Below, one piece after another: positions 6,787 to 14,288 of a stretch of 16,904 nt of DNA. The notes beneath the pieces are model-generated. The model had not been told where the DNA came from, ran no database searches, and worked only from the letters and a program-made list of their open reading frames with translations. Every line of letters begins with the position of its first letter. The stretch's first letter is position 1. The position numbers and the translations under genes are program-made. The DNA is from RPQJ01 sp035554635 (GTDB lineage: Bacteria; Pseudomonadota; Gammaproteobacteria; Steroidobacterales; Steroidobacteraceae), in the NCBI GenBank assembly GCA_035554635.1, contig DATMIB010000025.1:1-16904 (forward strand), in the 5' to 3' direction.

Positions 6787-9243
6787 ATGAAACGATCGTC
6801 GTCGGTGCGGGCCGTGGCCCGACGCAGCAGGCTGCGTCGGCCGGGCGTCACGCTGTCCGCGGTCGCGGCACTGCTGCTGCTCGCGGGCGCCAGCGCTCCT
6901 GGCGCCCCGTCTGCCGCCACTGCGGCCGCCACGTTCGATGCGTCTGCGGCGGTGGTCGACGATGCCGCGCGGACGTCCGGTGCGAGTGCGGTCGGCACGC
7001 CGACGACTGCAAACACGACTGCGACAGCGACGACGACAGCGACGACGAGAGCGACGACGACTGCGATGTCGACGGCGGTGACCACGAAGTCCCGGCCGCG
7101 CATCGGGCTCGTGCTTGGGGGCGGCGGAGCGAAAGGTGCGGCCCATGTCGGGGTGCTCACACTGCTCGAGGACATGCGTATCCCGATCGACTGCGTCGTC
7201 GGCACCAGCATGGGCGCGCTCGTCGGCGGCACCTACGCGGCGGGCATGACGGCGGCGGAGGTCGAGGACGCGATCCGCAAGATCTCGTGGGCCGAGACGA
7301 TCGGCTTCGTCGGCCAGCGCGCCAAGCTGCCGATGCGGCGCAAGCTGACCGGCCGCACCTACAGCAACTCGCTCGAGTTCGGCTTCCGCGACGGCGCCGT
7401 GGCCGCGCCGACCGCCTTCATCAATTCCCAGTACGTCGAGCAGACCATCCGCGACCTGGTCGCACGCAGCCTCGGCACCTCGGACTTCGACCGCCTGCCG
7501 ATCCCGTTCCGCGCCATCGCGACCGACATGATGAACGGCGAGATGGTCGTGCTCGCCGACGGCGACCTCGCGCGTGCCATGCGCGCGAGCATGTCCGTGC
7601 CGGGCGTCTTCGCGCCGGTGCAGATCGACGGTCGCACGCTCGGCGACGGCGGTCTCACGCGCAACGTGCCTGTCGACATCGCGCGGCAGACCTGCGCCGA
7701 CGTCGTGATCGCCGTCGCGGTGCCGACACCGCCGCCGACGCCGGAACAGCTGCAATCGCCGCTCGGCATGATCTCGCGCACGCTCGACGTGCTGATCGGC
7801 GCCAACGAGCGGCAGCAGCTCGAGTCGCTCGGGCCGAAGGACGTCGGGATCGTCGTCCCGATGGGCGACATCGGCTCGGGCTCGTTCGAGCGGGTGGCCG
7901 AGGCGATTCCGATCGGCCGGCGCGCGGCCGACGAGCAGCGGGCGTCGTTGCGACGGTATTCGCTGCCCGAGGCCGAGTACCGCGCGTGGCGCGATTCGAC
8001 GCAACGGCCCGACATGCGCCGCATCGAGCTGGGCGAAGTCAAGCTCGCCGGGCTCAGTCGTGTCCAGGAGCAGTACGTGCGGTCGCGTCTCGGGCTCGAA
8101 GCCGGCCAGACCGTCGACGGCAAGCAGCTCGCCGAGGCGATCAACGGCGTCTTCGCGCTCGGCGACTTCGACGGTGTGCAGTATTCGCTCTCGGGCGACC
8201 CTGACCGTCCTTCGCTGCAGGTGGACGCGAGCGAAAAATCGCTCGGCCCGAACATCCTGCGGTTCGACCTCGGCCTCGCGATCGGCACCGAGGGCGCCAA
8301 TGCCTTCGTGCTGGCGTCCGACTACCTGCGGCCGTGGATCAACACGCGTGGCGGCGAGTTCCACGGCCTCGTGCAGTTCGGCCGCACGTCGCTGTTCGAG
8401 GCCTCGCTGTACCAGCCGCTCGACGCGTCGCACAGTTGGTTCGTCGAGCCGGGTGGGCGGCTCGCGCGGTCGACCGAGGACATCTACATCGGCGACGACA
8501 TCGTCACGCGTTACGACTTCGACTCGGGCTACGCGTTCCTCGACGCCGGGCGCACGTTCGGCACGACGCTCGAGTTGCGGCTCGGCGTGCGCAACGGCTT
8601 CCAGTCGGCCACGCGCGACATCGCCGTGCCGGAGTTGGCGAACATCGAACGACAGGCGTATGGCGGTCTTGCCGCGTCGGTGGTCTACGACGATCGCGAC
8701 CACGACGCGCTGGCGACACAGGGCTGGCTCGTGCGCACGCGCTATTTCCGCGGCCTCGACGCCCTGGGCTCGCCGCGGGAGTACGACCGGCTGGAGGGTT
8801 CCGTGCTCAAGTCGTGGCCCATCGACGGCAACGTCGTCTCCGTGCGTGCGAGCGGCGGCGCCAGCTTCGAGGGCGAGCTGCCGTTCTACGACGTGTTCAC
8901 GCTCGGCGGACCGACCAGCTTCCCGGGCCTCGGGCTCGGACAGTTGCGCGGTACCTCGTACTGGTCGACGTCGGCGATGTATCTGCACAAGGTGGCCGAC
9001 ATCAGCCCGATGTTCGGCCAGGCGATTTACCTCGGCGCGAGCCTGCACGGCGCCGACATGGCCGGACGCATCGACGGCATCCGTGAGGAGCCGGTCGTGG
9101 GCGCGTCGCTGCTGCTTGGCGGTCGCACGCCGCTCGGCCCGATGACGTTGTCGATCGCCGCGACCAGCACCGACGACTGGGCCATGTTGCTGACGCTCGG
9201 TCGGCCGATCGAGGAGCGCAACATCGCCGACCCCGACTGGTGA
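6787..9243 (+). CDS. Patatin-like phospholipase with POTRA and BamA-type barrel (PlpD family)
   Basis: An 818-residue secreted protein that starts at ATG 6787 with GAGGA 6 bases upstream. A basic N-terminus and hydrophobic stretch (~20-48) form a signal peptide, followed by a low-complexity Ala/Thr linker (~49-100). The patatin domain (~105-300) has the oxyanion-hole loop LGGGGAKGAAHVG, the nucleophile Ser141 in GTSMG, and Asp287 in DGG completing the Ser-Asp dyad. A POTRA-like segment (~410-485) leads to an Omp85/BamA-type 16-strand barrel (~490-818) that ends in Trp, as outer-membrane barrels often do. Such type Vd autotransporters (PlpD of Pseudomonas aeruginosa, FplA of Fusobacterium) display or release a phospholipase A1 domain. 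The domain order is complete and no lesion is seen. Host target and whether the lipase is cleaved off are unknown. Confidence 0.95.
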   Translation: MKRSSSVRAVARRSRLRRPGVTLSAVAALLLLAGASAPGAPSAATAAATFDASAAVVDDAARTSGASAVGTPTTANTTATATTTATTRATTTAMSTAVTTKSRPRIGLVLGGGGAKGAAHVGVLTLLEDMRIPIDCVVGTSMGALVGGTYAAGMTAAEVEDAIRKISWAETIGFVGQRAKLPMRRKLTGRTYSNSLEFGFRDGAVAAPTAFINSQYVEQTIRDLVARSLGTSDFDRLPIPFRAIATDMMNGEMVVLADGDLARAMRASMSVPGVFAPVQIDGRTLGDGGLTRNVPVDIARQTCADVVIAVAVPTPPPTPEQLQSPLGMISRTLDVLIGANERQQLESLGPKDVGIVVPMGDIGSGSFERVAEAIPIGRRAADEQRASLRRYSLPEAEYRAWRDSTQRPDMRRIELGEVKLAGLSRVQEQYVRSRLGLEAGQTVDGKQLAEAINGVFALGDFDGVQYSLSGDPDRPSLQVDASEKSLGPNILRFDLGLAIGTEGANAFVLASDYLRPWINTRGGEFHGLVQFGRTSLFEASLYQPLDASHSWFVEPGGRLARSTEDIYIGDDIVTRYDFDSGYAFLDAGRTFGTTLELRLGVRNGFQSATRDIAVPELANIERQAYGGLAASVVYDDRDHDALATQGWLVRTRYFRGLDALGSPREYDRLEGSVLKSWPIDGNVVSVRASGGASFEGELPFYDVFTLGGPTSFPGLGLGQLRGTSYWSTSAMYLHKVADISPMFGQAIYLGASLHGADMAGRIDGIREEPVVGASLLLGGRTPLGPMTLSIAATSTDDWAMLLTLGRPIEERNIADPDW
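7021..7080 (+). repeat. 12-bp in-frame tandem repeat coding a Thr/Ala linker
   Basis: Five adjacent 12-bp units approximate ACGACAGCGACG: 7021-7032, 7033-7044, 7045-7056, 7057-7068 and 7069-7080. The first three differ at only one or two bases each; the last two are more diverged. They translate as the tetrapeptides ATAT, TTAT, TRAT, TTAM and STAV. Two looser units may precede them (TPTT, ANTT). The repeat lies in the linker between signal peptide and patatin domain. Confidence 0.8.
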
Positions 9244-9245
9244 TC

Positions 9246-9293
9246 TCCACCTCTCCCGCTCGCGGGAGAGGTCGCGCACAGCGCGGGTGAGGG
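9246..9293 (+). repeat. REP-like palindromic element, copy 1
   Basis: This starts just after the patatin stop codon. It contains a strong hairpin (9251-9270: 8-bp stem CTCTCCCG/CGGGAGAG with a 4-base loop), then a GCGC-type mini-hairpin and the tail GGGTGAGGG. The pattern CTCTCCC...GGGAGAGGT...GGGTGAGGG is a common intergenic repeat in high-GC proteobacteria. It could act as a terminator or mRNA 3' stabiliser for the patatin gene. Confidence 0.72.
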
Positions 9294-9531
9294 AAAAATT
9301 CCGGGAGGTCAGGACGTGCGATTTCCCTTGCCGCGACTTGTCGGCCGCCGCCGCTCGAACGTCAGGCGCGCGGCGTCCGCGGACTCGATGCTGCACCGTC
9401 GCCACCCTCGTCGCGCGCCCGTTCGAGCAAGGTGACGCCGTGCAGGGCGCGGTCTGCCCGCGCACTGCACGATGCGCGGCCGACCAGGAGCGGGAAGGGA
9501 ATCGGACGGCCTGGGCCTCCGGTCTTCAGAG

Positions 9532-9579
9532 CCCTCACCCGGCCTGCGGCCGACCTCTCCCACGTATGGGAGACGTGGA
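9532..9579 (-). repeat. REP-like palindromic element, copy 2 (inverted relative to copy 1)
   Basis: Read on the minus strand this gives the same order as copy 1: a hairpin (9556-9573, 7-bp stem TCTCCCA/TGGGAGA with loop CGTA), GAGGTCGG, and the tail GGGTGAGGG. It ends two bases before the stop codon of the S41 peptidase gene. The outer blocks are conserved; the loop and middle differ, with partly compensating changes that keep the hairpin. Confidence 0.7.
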
Positions 9580-9581
9580 GG

Positions 9582-11027
9582 TCACTGCACGCCGGGCAGC
9601 CAGTGTTCCACGTCCGACGGCTGTTGCGGCCGCGGGTACGACGCCGCACGTTGTTCCGCCGCCGGCTTGAACTGGCCGTCGACCGCGCCCGCGCTCATCA
9701 CGGTGCGACAGGCGCCATTGCCGAGCCAGTACATCGCTTCCTCGACCATGCTGTCGTCGACCGCGCCCATCGGCGCGTCCGGCGTGTCGGGGGCGGCGCA
9801 CGCAAAGGGCACGGAACTCGCCAGGCCGTCGTAGTAATCGCCCTGGTCGAGCGCGTTGACGGTCTTGAAGGCGATCAGGCGCAGGCGGTCCTCACAGGAG
9901 TTCGACAGGTCGAACGCGTACTGCCCCACGGGCTTGCCAAGCGTGTCGCTGCCGACGATCGCGATCTCGACCCAGGGCTTCATCGTGTTGATGTTGATTT
10001 CGCTCGCCGAGGCGGTCGCGGCGGTGGTCAGGAACGCGATGCGCACGGGTGCCACCGATTGCGCCTGCGGCTGGAACCGCACGGTCGCGTTCTGGCTCGA
10101 GCGGGCCGCGTTGTGCACCATCCTGTATTGCACGTCGCTCGTGACTCGATCGGCACCGAGCAGGTCATCGATCAGTTGCGCCGTGCTGACGAGGCCGCCG
10201 CCGTTGTAGCGCAGGTCGACGATGAAGTACTGCAGCCCCTGCGCCCGCAGCGTCGCGAACGCGGTGCGCAACTGCGCATCGGCCGTGGAGATGTAGCTGC
10301 GCAGGTGTACGTAACCGACGCCAGTCGTGCCCGCGAGCGGCAGCACGGCCGTGCCGAAGTCGTTGGGCACGGGGTCCAGCGTCACGGTCCGCTTGGTCAT
10401 CGATGTGTCGAACGTGCTGCCATTGCGCAGGATGCGCAGGCCGCGCGTGACGCCGGCCGTCGCGGGCCCGAGCAAGTCGGTAATCGTCACGCCACCGACG
10501 AGCGATTGCGACACCGCCACGTAGCCGCTGCCAGCGTCGACTGCGACGATTTCGTCGCCACGCCGCAACCCCGCGGCGGCTGCCGGGCTCGCTTCGTAGA
10601 CGTCGAGCACGATCGGCCGGTTGCTGTCGTCGGTGCGCGTGCGGAACCCGAATCCTACGAACTCGCCTTCGTCGAACAGGGAATTTTCTGCACCTCGCGT
10701 GGTCAGGTAACTGAAGTAGCGGTCTTTTCCCTGGCTGCGCGCCGTCGCGGTCAGGGCATCGAGCAGCCCCTCCGCCGTGGCGTACGCGGCGAGGTCCACG
10801 GTGGCCGGCAGGGTTTCGGGAAACAGGTACCAGTCGCGCGTCACGTCGAGCACCCATTGCTTGCGCGCGGTTTCGCCACAAGCGCCGGAACTGTCTCCAC
10901 CACCATCATTTCCGCCACCACTCCCGCCGCCACCGCATGCGGCCAGCAGGGTCGCGGCGCCGGTGGTGCCGAGCAGGACGAGCATCGAGCGCAGTCGACG
11001 ACGACGAGTCATGGATGAAGGCGACAT
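9582..11027 (-). CDS. S41-family (C-terminal processing-like) serine peptidase, lipoprotein
   Basis: A 481-residue predicted lipoprotein. After an arginine-rich n-region and hydrophobic core, the lipobox LLAAC places the lipidated Cys at residue 31, followed by a Gly-rich spacer (~32-50). A PDZ-like domain spans ~115-210 (ASPAAAAGLRRGDEIVAVD). The peptidase core shows IVDLRYNGGG and the Ser-Lys dyad: Ser340 in TASASE and Lys365 in TLGKP. Their 25-residue spacing is the same as Ser430-Lys455 in E. coli Tsp/Prc. It should cut proteins in the periplasm from a membrane anchor. Start: ATG 11027 has a weak GGGA upstream; ATG 11012 (MTRRRRLRS) is an equally good signal-peptide start. The gene is divergent from the FUSC-like gene. 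Substrate unknown. Confidence 0.9.
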   Translation of the reverse strand: MSPSSMTRRRRLRSMLVLLGTTGAATLLAACGGGGSGGGNDGGGDSSGACGETARKQWVLDVTRDWYLFPETLPATVDLAAYATAEGLLDALTATARSQGKDRYFSYLTTRGAENSLFDEGEFVGFGFRTRTDDSNRPIVLDVYEASPAAAAGLRRGDEIVAVDAGSGYVAVSQSLVGGVTITDLLGPATAGVTRGLRILRNGSTFDTSMTKRTVTLDPVPNDFGTAVLPLAGTTGVGYVHLRSYISTADAQLRTAFATLRAQGLQYFIVDLRYNGGGLVSTAQLIDDLLGADRVTSDVQYRMVHNAARSSQNATVRFQPQAQSVAPVRIAFLTTAATASASEININTMKPWVEIAIVGSDTLGKPVGQYAFDLSNSCEDRLRLIAFKTVNALDQGDYYDGLASSVPFACAAPDTPDAPMGAVDDSMVEEAMYWLGNGACRTVMSAGAVDGQFKPAAEQRAASYPRPQQPSDVEHWLPGVQ

Positions 11028-11078
11028 GGGATCCCGTAGCGGAGGCGTTGCAAAGATCACGGCGCACGTGGTGCGCGG

Positions 11079-11107
11079 ACTATAGGTTGGTGAGGCGTTC
11101 CCGTCGG
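11079..11107 (-). promoter_or_regulatory. Candidate promoter for the S41 peptidase gene
   Basis: On the minus strand TATAGT (plus 11079-11084) matches the -10 consensus at 5 of 6 bases. With 17-bp spacing, CCGACG (11102-11107) sits at the -35 position but keeps only the central GAC. Transcription would start near 11072, giving a ~45-base leader. The -10 stands out in GC-rich surroundings; the -35 is poor, so this is tentative. Confidence 0.4.
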
Positions 11108-11113
11108 TCGTTT

Positions 11114-11125
11114 TTACATATGTAA
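11114..11125. promoter_or_regulatory. Perfect 12-bp AT-rich palindrome in a divergent intergenic region
   Basis: TTACATATGTAA is a perfect 12-bp palindrome within the 204-bp gap between the S41 peptidase and FUSC-like genes. It lies just upstream of the candidate peptidase promoter, in the position of an operator. It is AT-rich in otherwise strongly GC-rich DNA. I do not recognise a specific regulator for it. Confidence 0.4.
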
Positions 11126-11212
11126 GCGTGTGTCGCGACGGAGCGACCCGTAAGCCATTGATTCCGGAGTCCGACCGATTCATGGCAAAAATGTTGCACG
11201 CGAGTCGGCGTC

Positions 11213-11222
11213 AGGGTGGAGG
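11213..11222 (+). promoter_or_regulatory. Shine-Dalgarno that supports a TTG start at 11232
   Basis: AGGGTGGAGG ends 9 bases before TTG 11232. No in-frame ATG or GTG is better placed for the membrane protein that follows, so this site decides the start codon. Confidence 0.7.
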
Positions 11223-11231
11223 CCACCTGAG

Positions 11232-12179
11232 TTGGACCTGAAAAGCCTGCATTCAATCCGACGCGCATCCGGGCTCGTCGTCCTGCTGGTCGGGCCGGCG
11301 CTGGCCGCTTATGCCAGCGGCCACGATGAAATTGCGCACTATGCAGTGCTCGGCAGCGTACTCGCGTTCCACCTCGGGGTGCAGGTGCGCCAACTCGCGC
11401 CGTTCGGCATCCTGATCCCGTTCGTCTATGCGGCGGCCGCCATCACCGCAAATTTCACCGACGGCGTGGCGGCCTTGATCGTTGCGGTCGCGGCCGCGAC
11501 CGGTGCCGCCAGCTCGCTCGGCTATCACCGTGGGCTGCTGGCCGTGCTCGCGGCAGCACTGATCGGTTCCTGCGAGCCCGCCGTGGCCGGCGATGTCGCC
11601 CGCAAGGCACTCGCCTTGTTCATGGGCTGTGCCTACGGACTGCTGCTCGTGAAGACGGTCGGCCGGAACCTGGCCGTGCGGACCCTCGCCGTCGAGTCGC
11701 GCACCGCGTTGAGCTACGCGCTGCTGCTCGCGGTGCTGGTGCTGCTCGCGTGGTTCCTGGCGCGCTCGACTTCGATCCAGGAAGTGTGGTGGCTGCCGTT
11801 GATCGTCGCGGCGCTGGGCGACCCGTGGCTCGAGGGCACGGCTGGGCGGGCAGTGACCCGGCTCGCCACTGCGCTGGGCGCGACGCTGCTGGTGCTGACC
11901 CTGCTCGAGCCGATCATGGAGCCGGCGCTGCGCGCGGCGTGTGCGGTCGTGCTCCTGCTGGGGCTCGTGCTGTCGGTCACGGACAAGGCCTGGCTGCACG
12001 GCTTCTTCTTCACGCCGGTGCTCGTGCTGCTCGCGGCGGACGAGAAGAACTACGCGTCGATGCATTACATCGAGGGCACGCTGTTCGCGTTCGCGGCCGT
12101 GGCGCTGTTCACGGTGCTCGGCAAGTGGGTGCTGTGGACGCTGCGGCCCGACGCGGGTCGCGCGATCGCCAGCAGCTGA
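11232..12179 (+). CDS. FUSC-like integral membrane protein, short form
   Basis: A 315-residue, very hydrophobic inner-membrane protein with about ten predicted helices arranged as two similar halves (~10-145 and ~160-305), joined by a basic linker (KTVGRNLAVR). The second half resembles the FUSC/aromatic-acid-exporter membrane module: a helix pair, WWLPLIVAALGDPW, then three more helices with charged DKAW and DEKN turns. Full FUSC exporters have ~650-700 residues with a cytosolic domain between two membrane modules; this protein is about half that size and lacks a large soluble part. It starts with TTG 11232 behind a strong Shine-Dalgarno. The C-terminal end is 34 bp from the convergent PLP-enzyme gene. 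Transport of small aromatic or organic acids is a family-level guess; no substrate is shown. Confidence 0.72.
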   Translation: MDLKSLHSIRRASGLVVLLVGPALAAYASGHDEIAHYAVLGSVLAFHLGVQVRQLAPFGILIPFVYAAAAITANFTDGVAALIVAVAAATGAASSLGYHRGLLAVLAAALIGSCEPAVAGDVARKALALFMGCAYGLLLVKTVGRNLAVRTLAVESRTALSYALLLAVLVLLAWFLARSTSIQEVWWLPLIVAALGDPWLEGTAGRAVTRLATALGATLLVLTLLEPIMEPALRAACAVVLLLGLVLSVTDKAWLHGFFFTPVLVLLAADEKNYASMHYIEGTLFAFAAVALFTVLGKWVLWTLRPDAGRAIASS

Positions 12180-12213
12180 TTTCCGCCAGCACGCGGCCGT
12201 CGCGGGCATCACC

Positions 12214-14049
12214 TCACGCCAACAAGTCGCGCATCCGTCGGCGGCTCGCCGCAAAACGGCGGTGCACGTCGACGTAGGTCGACTCGTAGAGCGCATCGAT
12301 GTCGCGGGGCTTCGGGAACTGCGCGACAAACCCCGGGCATTCGGGCTCGAGTGCGATCGCTGCCGCCTGCATCAGGTGCGCGAGCAGCGTGCGCGGGTCC
12401 TCGTCGCCGACCGCGATGCGGATCGTCGTGAGCGAAATGCCGGCCTCGTGGAGCGCCTCGGCCGACAGTTCCGAGTGGCTCGTGAGCGCGGGGCACACGA
12501 CCACGGTGTTGGACTGGCCGAGCGTCACCTGCAACCCGAACGCCGGCTCGAGGCAATCGAAGAAGCGCTGGAACGCCTCGCGCCCGATCCCACGGCCGAG
12601 CTCCGTGTCGAAGTCGATCGTGAACAGCGGCGCAGGGAGCCCCAGGAACATCTGCTGCTCGCGCAGCGCGTAGTTCTCGTTGCCCTCGACGGCGCCACAG
12701 CGCACGCCGATGGCCGGGTGGCCCGCGAGCGCGCGTGCAAGCACGAGCGTGTTGATCGCCTTCTGCAGCACGCGCAGTTCCACGGTGCGCATGCCGTTGA
12801 TGACCTCGAATGCCTTGTCGGCATCGAGGAACGCACCTTTCACGTAGTAGACGTTCCAGAACAGCGTCTCGTCCCAGCGGTACGTGCACGGCTTGCCGTC
12901 GGGGCCGGTTACGGTGACCGCCTCGCCCTTCGGGATGAACATGCGCTCGTTGCGACCGATGCACACGCCCGCGGTCGTCGTGCCGGCGCCGGCGAGGTCT
13001 TTGGTGTAGGAGTGGATCACGAAGTCGGGGCGCTCCATCGGGTCTTCGCGCCGCAGCACCGGCTGCAGCACGGGCGTTCCGACCGTGGCGTCGCAGATCA
13101 CCGTGAGCCCGAGTTCGTGCGCGGCGCGACAGATCGCAGGCACGTCGAGCACGTAACCGTGCGGGTTGCAGGGAGACTCGAGGAACACATAGATGCGACG
13201 GCCGCGCTCGATCCGCTCGCGGTGCTTGGCGCGGACCGCATCGAGCACGCGACTGAAGTCGTCGACCGTGAAGCCGTCGAACCACTCGACCGCGACCGCG
13301 AGGTTGCTCTTCTTGCCGTACCAGTCGTGCAGCAACTGGTAGGTGCCGCCGTAGATGTTGCGGCTCGACAGCACGACGTCCTCGTACCCCACGAGGTTCG
13401 CGAGCGTCGCGTCGATGGCGGCCATGCCGGAGTTGAAGTTCCACGCCAGGTACTCACCGGCGAGCGGCCCTGCCTCGAGGTCGACGATGTGGTTGGCGAG
13501 GCTGATCGAAGTCGGGTTGAGCAGCCGCGAGTAGATCTCGAGCAGGGGTTCGCGGCCCTTGAACGCGTCCTCGACCCACTCGGTGCACGCGTACAGGTAG
13601 GTGGCCGTGCGCGTGATGACCGGCGTCGCGCTGAACAGCGCGGTCACGTTGTCGAAGATCGGGTAGGGACCCTTGACGGCGGACTGGCCCGGCTCCGTCA
13701 GCAGCGACTGGTAGGTCTTGCGCAGCGGGTTCTGCAGCGTGTCGAGGATCTTGGCCAGCTGGAAGCAGAGGAAGCGCTTGGCGTTGAACCGCGCGACACG
13801 GTCGTGCTGCTCGAGGCTCGCGAGCTCGCGCACGGCGACCTCCCAGAGCCGGTGTGCGGCCGCGTTGCCCTCGTAGAGGTGGCGCGCCAGGTCACCGAGG
13901 CGCTGGCCGAACTCGCTGCCCGGGTCGATCGCGAAGTGGCGCAACTGCTCGTCGACGAGCCCGTCGACCGCTGTGGCGCCGGTGGTGTTGCGGCGCGGGC
14001 TCAGTTCGCGCGCCAGCGCGAAGACGGCGTTCTCTTTGGCTTGGTCCAT
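12214..14049 (-). CDS. Cys/Met-metabolism-type PLP enzyme with long N-terminal extension
   Basis: A 611-residue protein whose part from ~190 to ~600 is a fold-type I PLP enzyme of the cystathionine gamma-synthase/methionine gamma-lyase family. Visible are NFNSGMAAID (cofactor phosphate region), SSRNIYGGTY, VFLESPCNP, Asp320 in CDATVGTP (PLP ring nitrogen) and the Schiff-base Lys350 in HSYTKDLAG. Typical family members have ~390-430 residues. This one carries ~180 extra N-terminal residues that look helical and soluble (DPGSEFGQRLGDLARHLYEG, VRELASLEQHDRVARFNAK), plus an insertion after Lys350 (IPKGEAVTVTGPDG). The usual GH after the TK motif is replaced by AGAGTTTAG. It probably acts on a sulfur or other beta/gamma-substituted amino acid, but the reaction is unknown. 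ATG 14049 is the start; an upstream in-frame extension lacks conserved character. Divergent from nirK, 239 bp apart. Confidence 0.85.
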   Translation of the reverse strand: MDQAKENAVFALARELSPRRNTTGATAVDGLVDEQLRHFAIDPGSEFGQRLGDLARHLYEGNAAAHRLWEVAVRELASLEQHDRVARFNAKRFLCFQLAKILDTLQNPLRKTYQSLLTEPGQSAVKGPYPIFDNVTALFSATPVITRTATYLYACTEWVEDAFKGREPLLEIYSRLLNPTSISLANHIVDLEAGPLAGEYLAWNFNSGMAAIDATLANLVGYEDVVLSSRNIYGGTYQLLHDWYGKKSNLAVAVEWFDGFTVDDFSRVLDAVRAKHRERIERGRRIYVFLESPCNPHGYVLDVPAICRAAHELGLTVICDATVGTPVLQPVLRREDPMERPDFVIHSYTKDLAGAGTTTAGVCIGRNERMFIPKGEAVTVTGPDGKPCTYRWDETLFWNVYYVKGAFLDADKAFEVINGMRTVELRVLQKAINTLVLARALAGHPAIGVRCGAVEGNENYALREQQMFLGLPAPLFTIDFDTELGRGIGREAFQRFFDCLEPAFGLQVTLGQSNTVVVCPALTSHSELSAEALHEAGISLTTIRIAVGDEDPRTLLAHLMQAAAIALEPECPGFVAQFPKPRDIDALYESTYVDVHRRFAASRRRMRDLLA

Positions 14050-14109
14050 GGGTCGATGGTAATCCCCCAGTGCGCGTGCGGTAGCTTGCGCGACGGCCGC
14101 GGATCGCGT

Positions 14110-14147
14110 AATTCCGACGACGCATTTCGGATTTCCACGACCCGAAA
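14110..14147. promoter_or_regulatory. Overlapping inverted repeats in the nirK upstream region
   Basis: Two imperfect dyads overlap in the gap between the PLP-enzyme and nirK genes. AATTCCG (14110-14116) pairs with CGGATTT (14128-14134) at 6 of 7 bases, and TTTCGG (14125-14130) pairs perfectly with CCGAAA (14142-14147) across 11 bases. The spacing suits a dimeric regulator. CGCATTT inside it loosely resembles an NsrR half-site, but no full NsrR or FNR box is present. Tentative operator. Confidence 0.3.
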
Positions 14148-14274
14148 GGCCGGCGGGCTTGTCCGAGGTCAAGGAGGCCGGGGTCGGTCCCTTTCAATAC
14201 TGTGTCCAGGAAAGGTCGGCAGCGTCGCGATGCGAGTGCTCGTGCCGTTCACGCCGACCGGTAACCCTCGAGAC

Positions 14275-14280
14275 AGGTGA
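14275..14280 (+). promoter_or_regulatory. Shine-Dalgarno for nirK (supports ATG 14289)
   Basis: AGGTGA lies 8 bases before ATG 14289. Its GTG (14277) is also in frame and could be read as an earlier start, but that would remove the ribosome-binding site, so ATG 14289 is preferred. Confidence 0.65.
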
Positions 14281-14288
14281 ACATCGAC

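Larger units (their letters stand above)
9244..9581. other. Non-coding convergent gap between the patatin and S41 peptidase genes
   Basis: This 338-bp interval holds no ORF that I believe is a gene. Its ends are two inverted REP-like elements (listed separately). The ~240 bp between them is GC-rich, and its open frames translate to Arg/Pro/Gly-rich sequence without a recognisable domain, a ribosome-binding site or similarity to any family I know. It may be part of a larger composite repeat or decayed sequence. Confidence 0.6.

Noticed and set aside
6493..9465. Open frame of 990 codons antisense to the patatin gene
   Set aside because: Very Arg/His-rich translation without domains; the sense strand encodes an intact PlpD-type protein with catalytic residues.
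9287..9670. Small open frames on both strands in the gap 9244-9581
   Set aside because: They run through the REP-like hairpins, have no ribosome-binding site and no family resemblance.
11028..11183. Upstream extension of the S41 peptidase to an ATG at 11183
   Set aside because: It would bury the signal peptide and lipobox ~50 residues inside the protein and run through the candidate promoter and palindrome.
14171..14177. Perfect AAGGAGG Shine-Dalgarno-like sequence upstream of nirK
   Set aside because: No start codon follows at a usable distance with a sensible frame; the nirK start has its own AGGTGA at 14275.
14050..14288. FNR/CRP-type box or sigma-54 promoter for nirK
   Set aside because: I scanned for TTGAT-N4-ATCAA and TGGC-N8-TGC patterns and saw no acceptable match.
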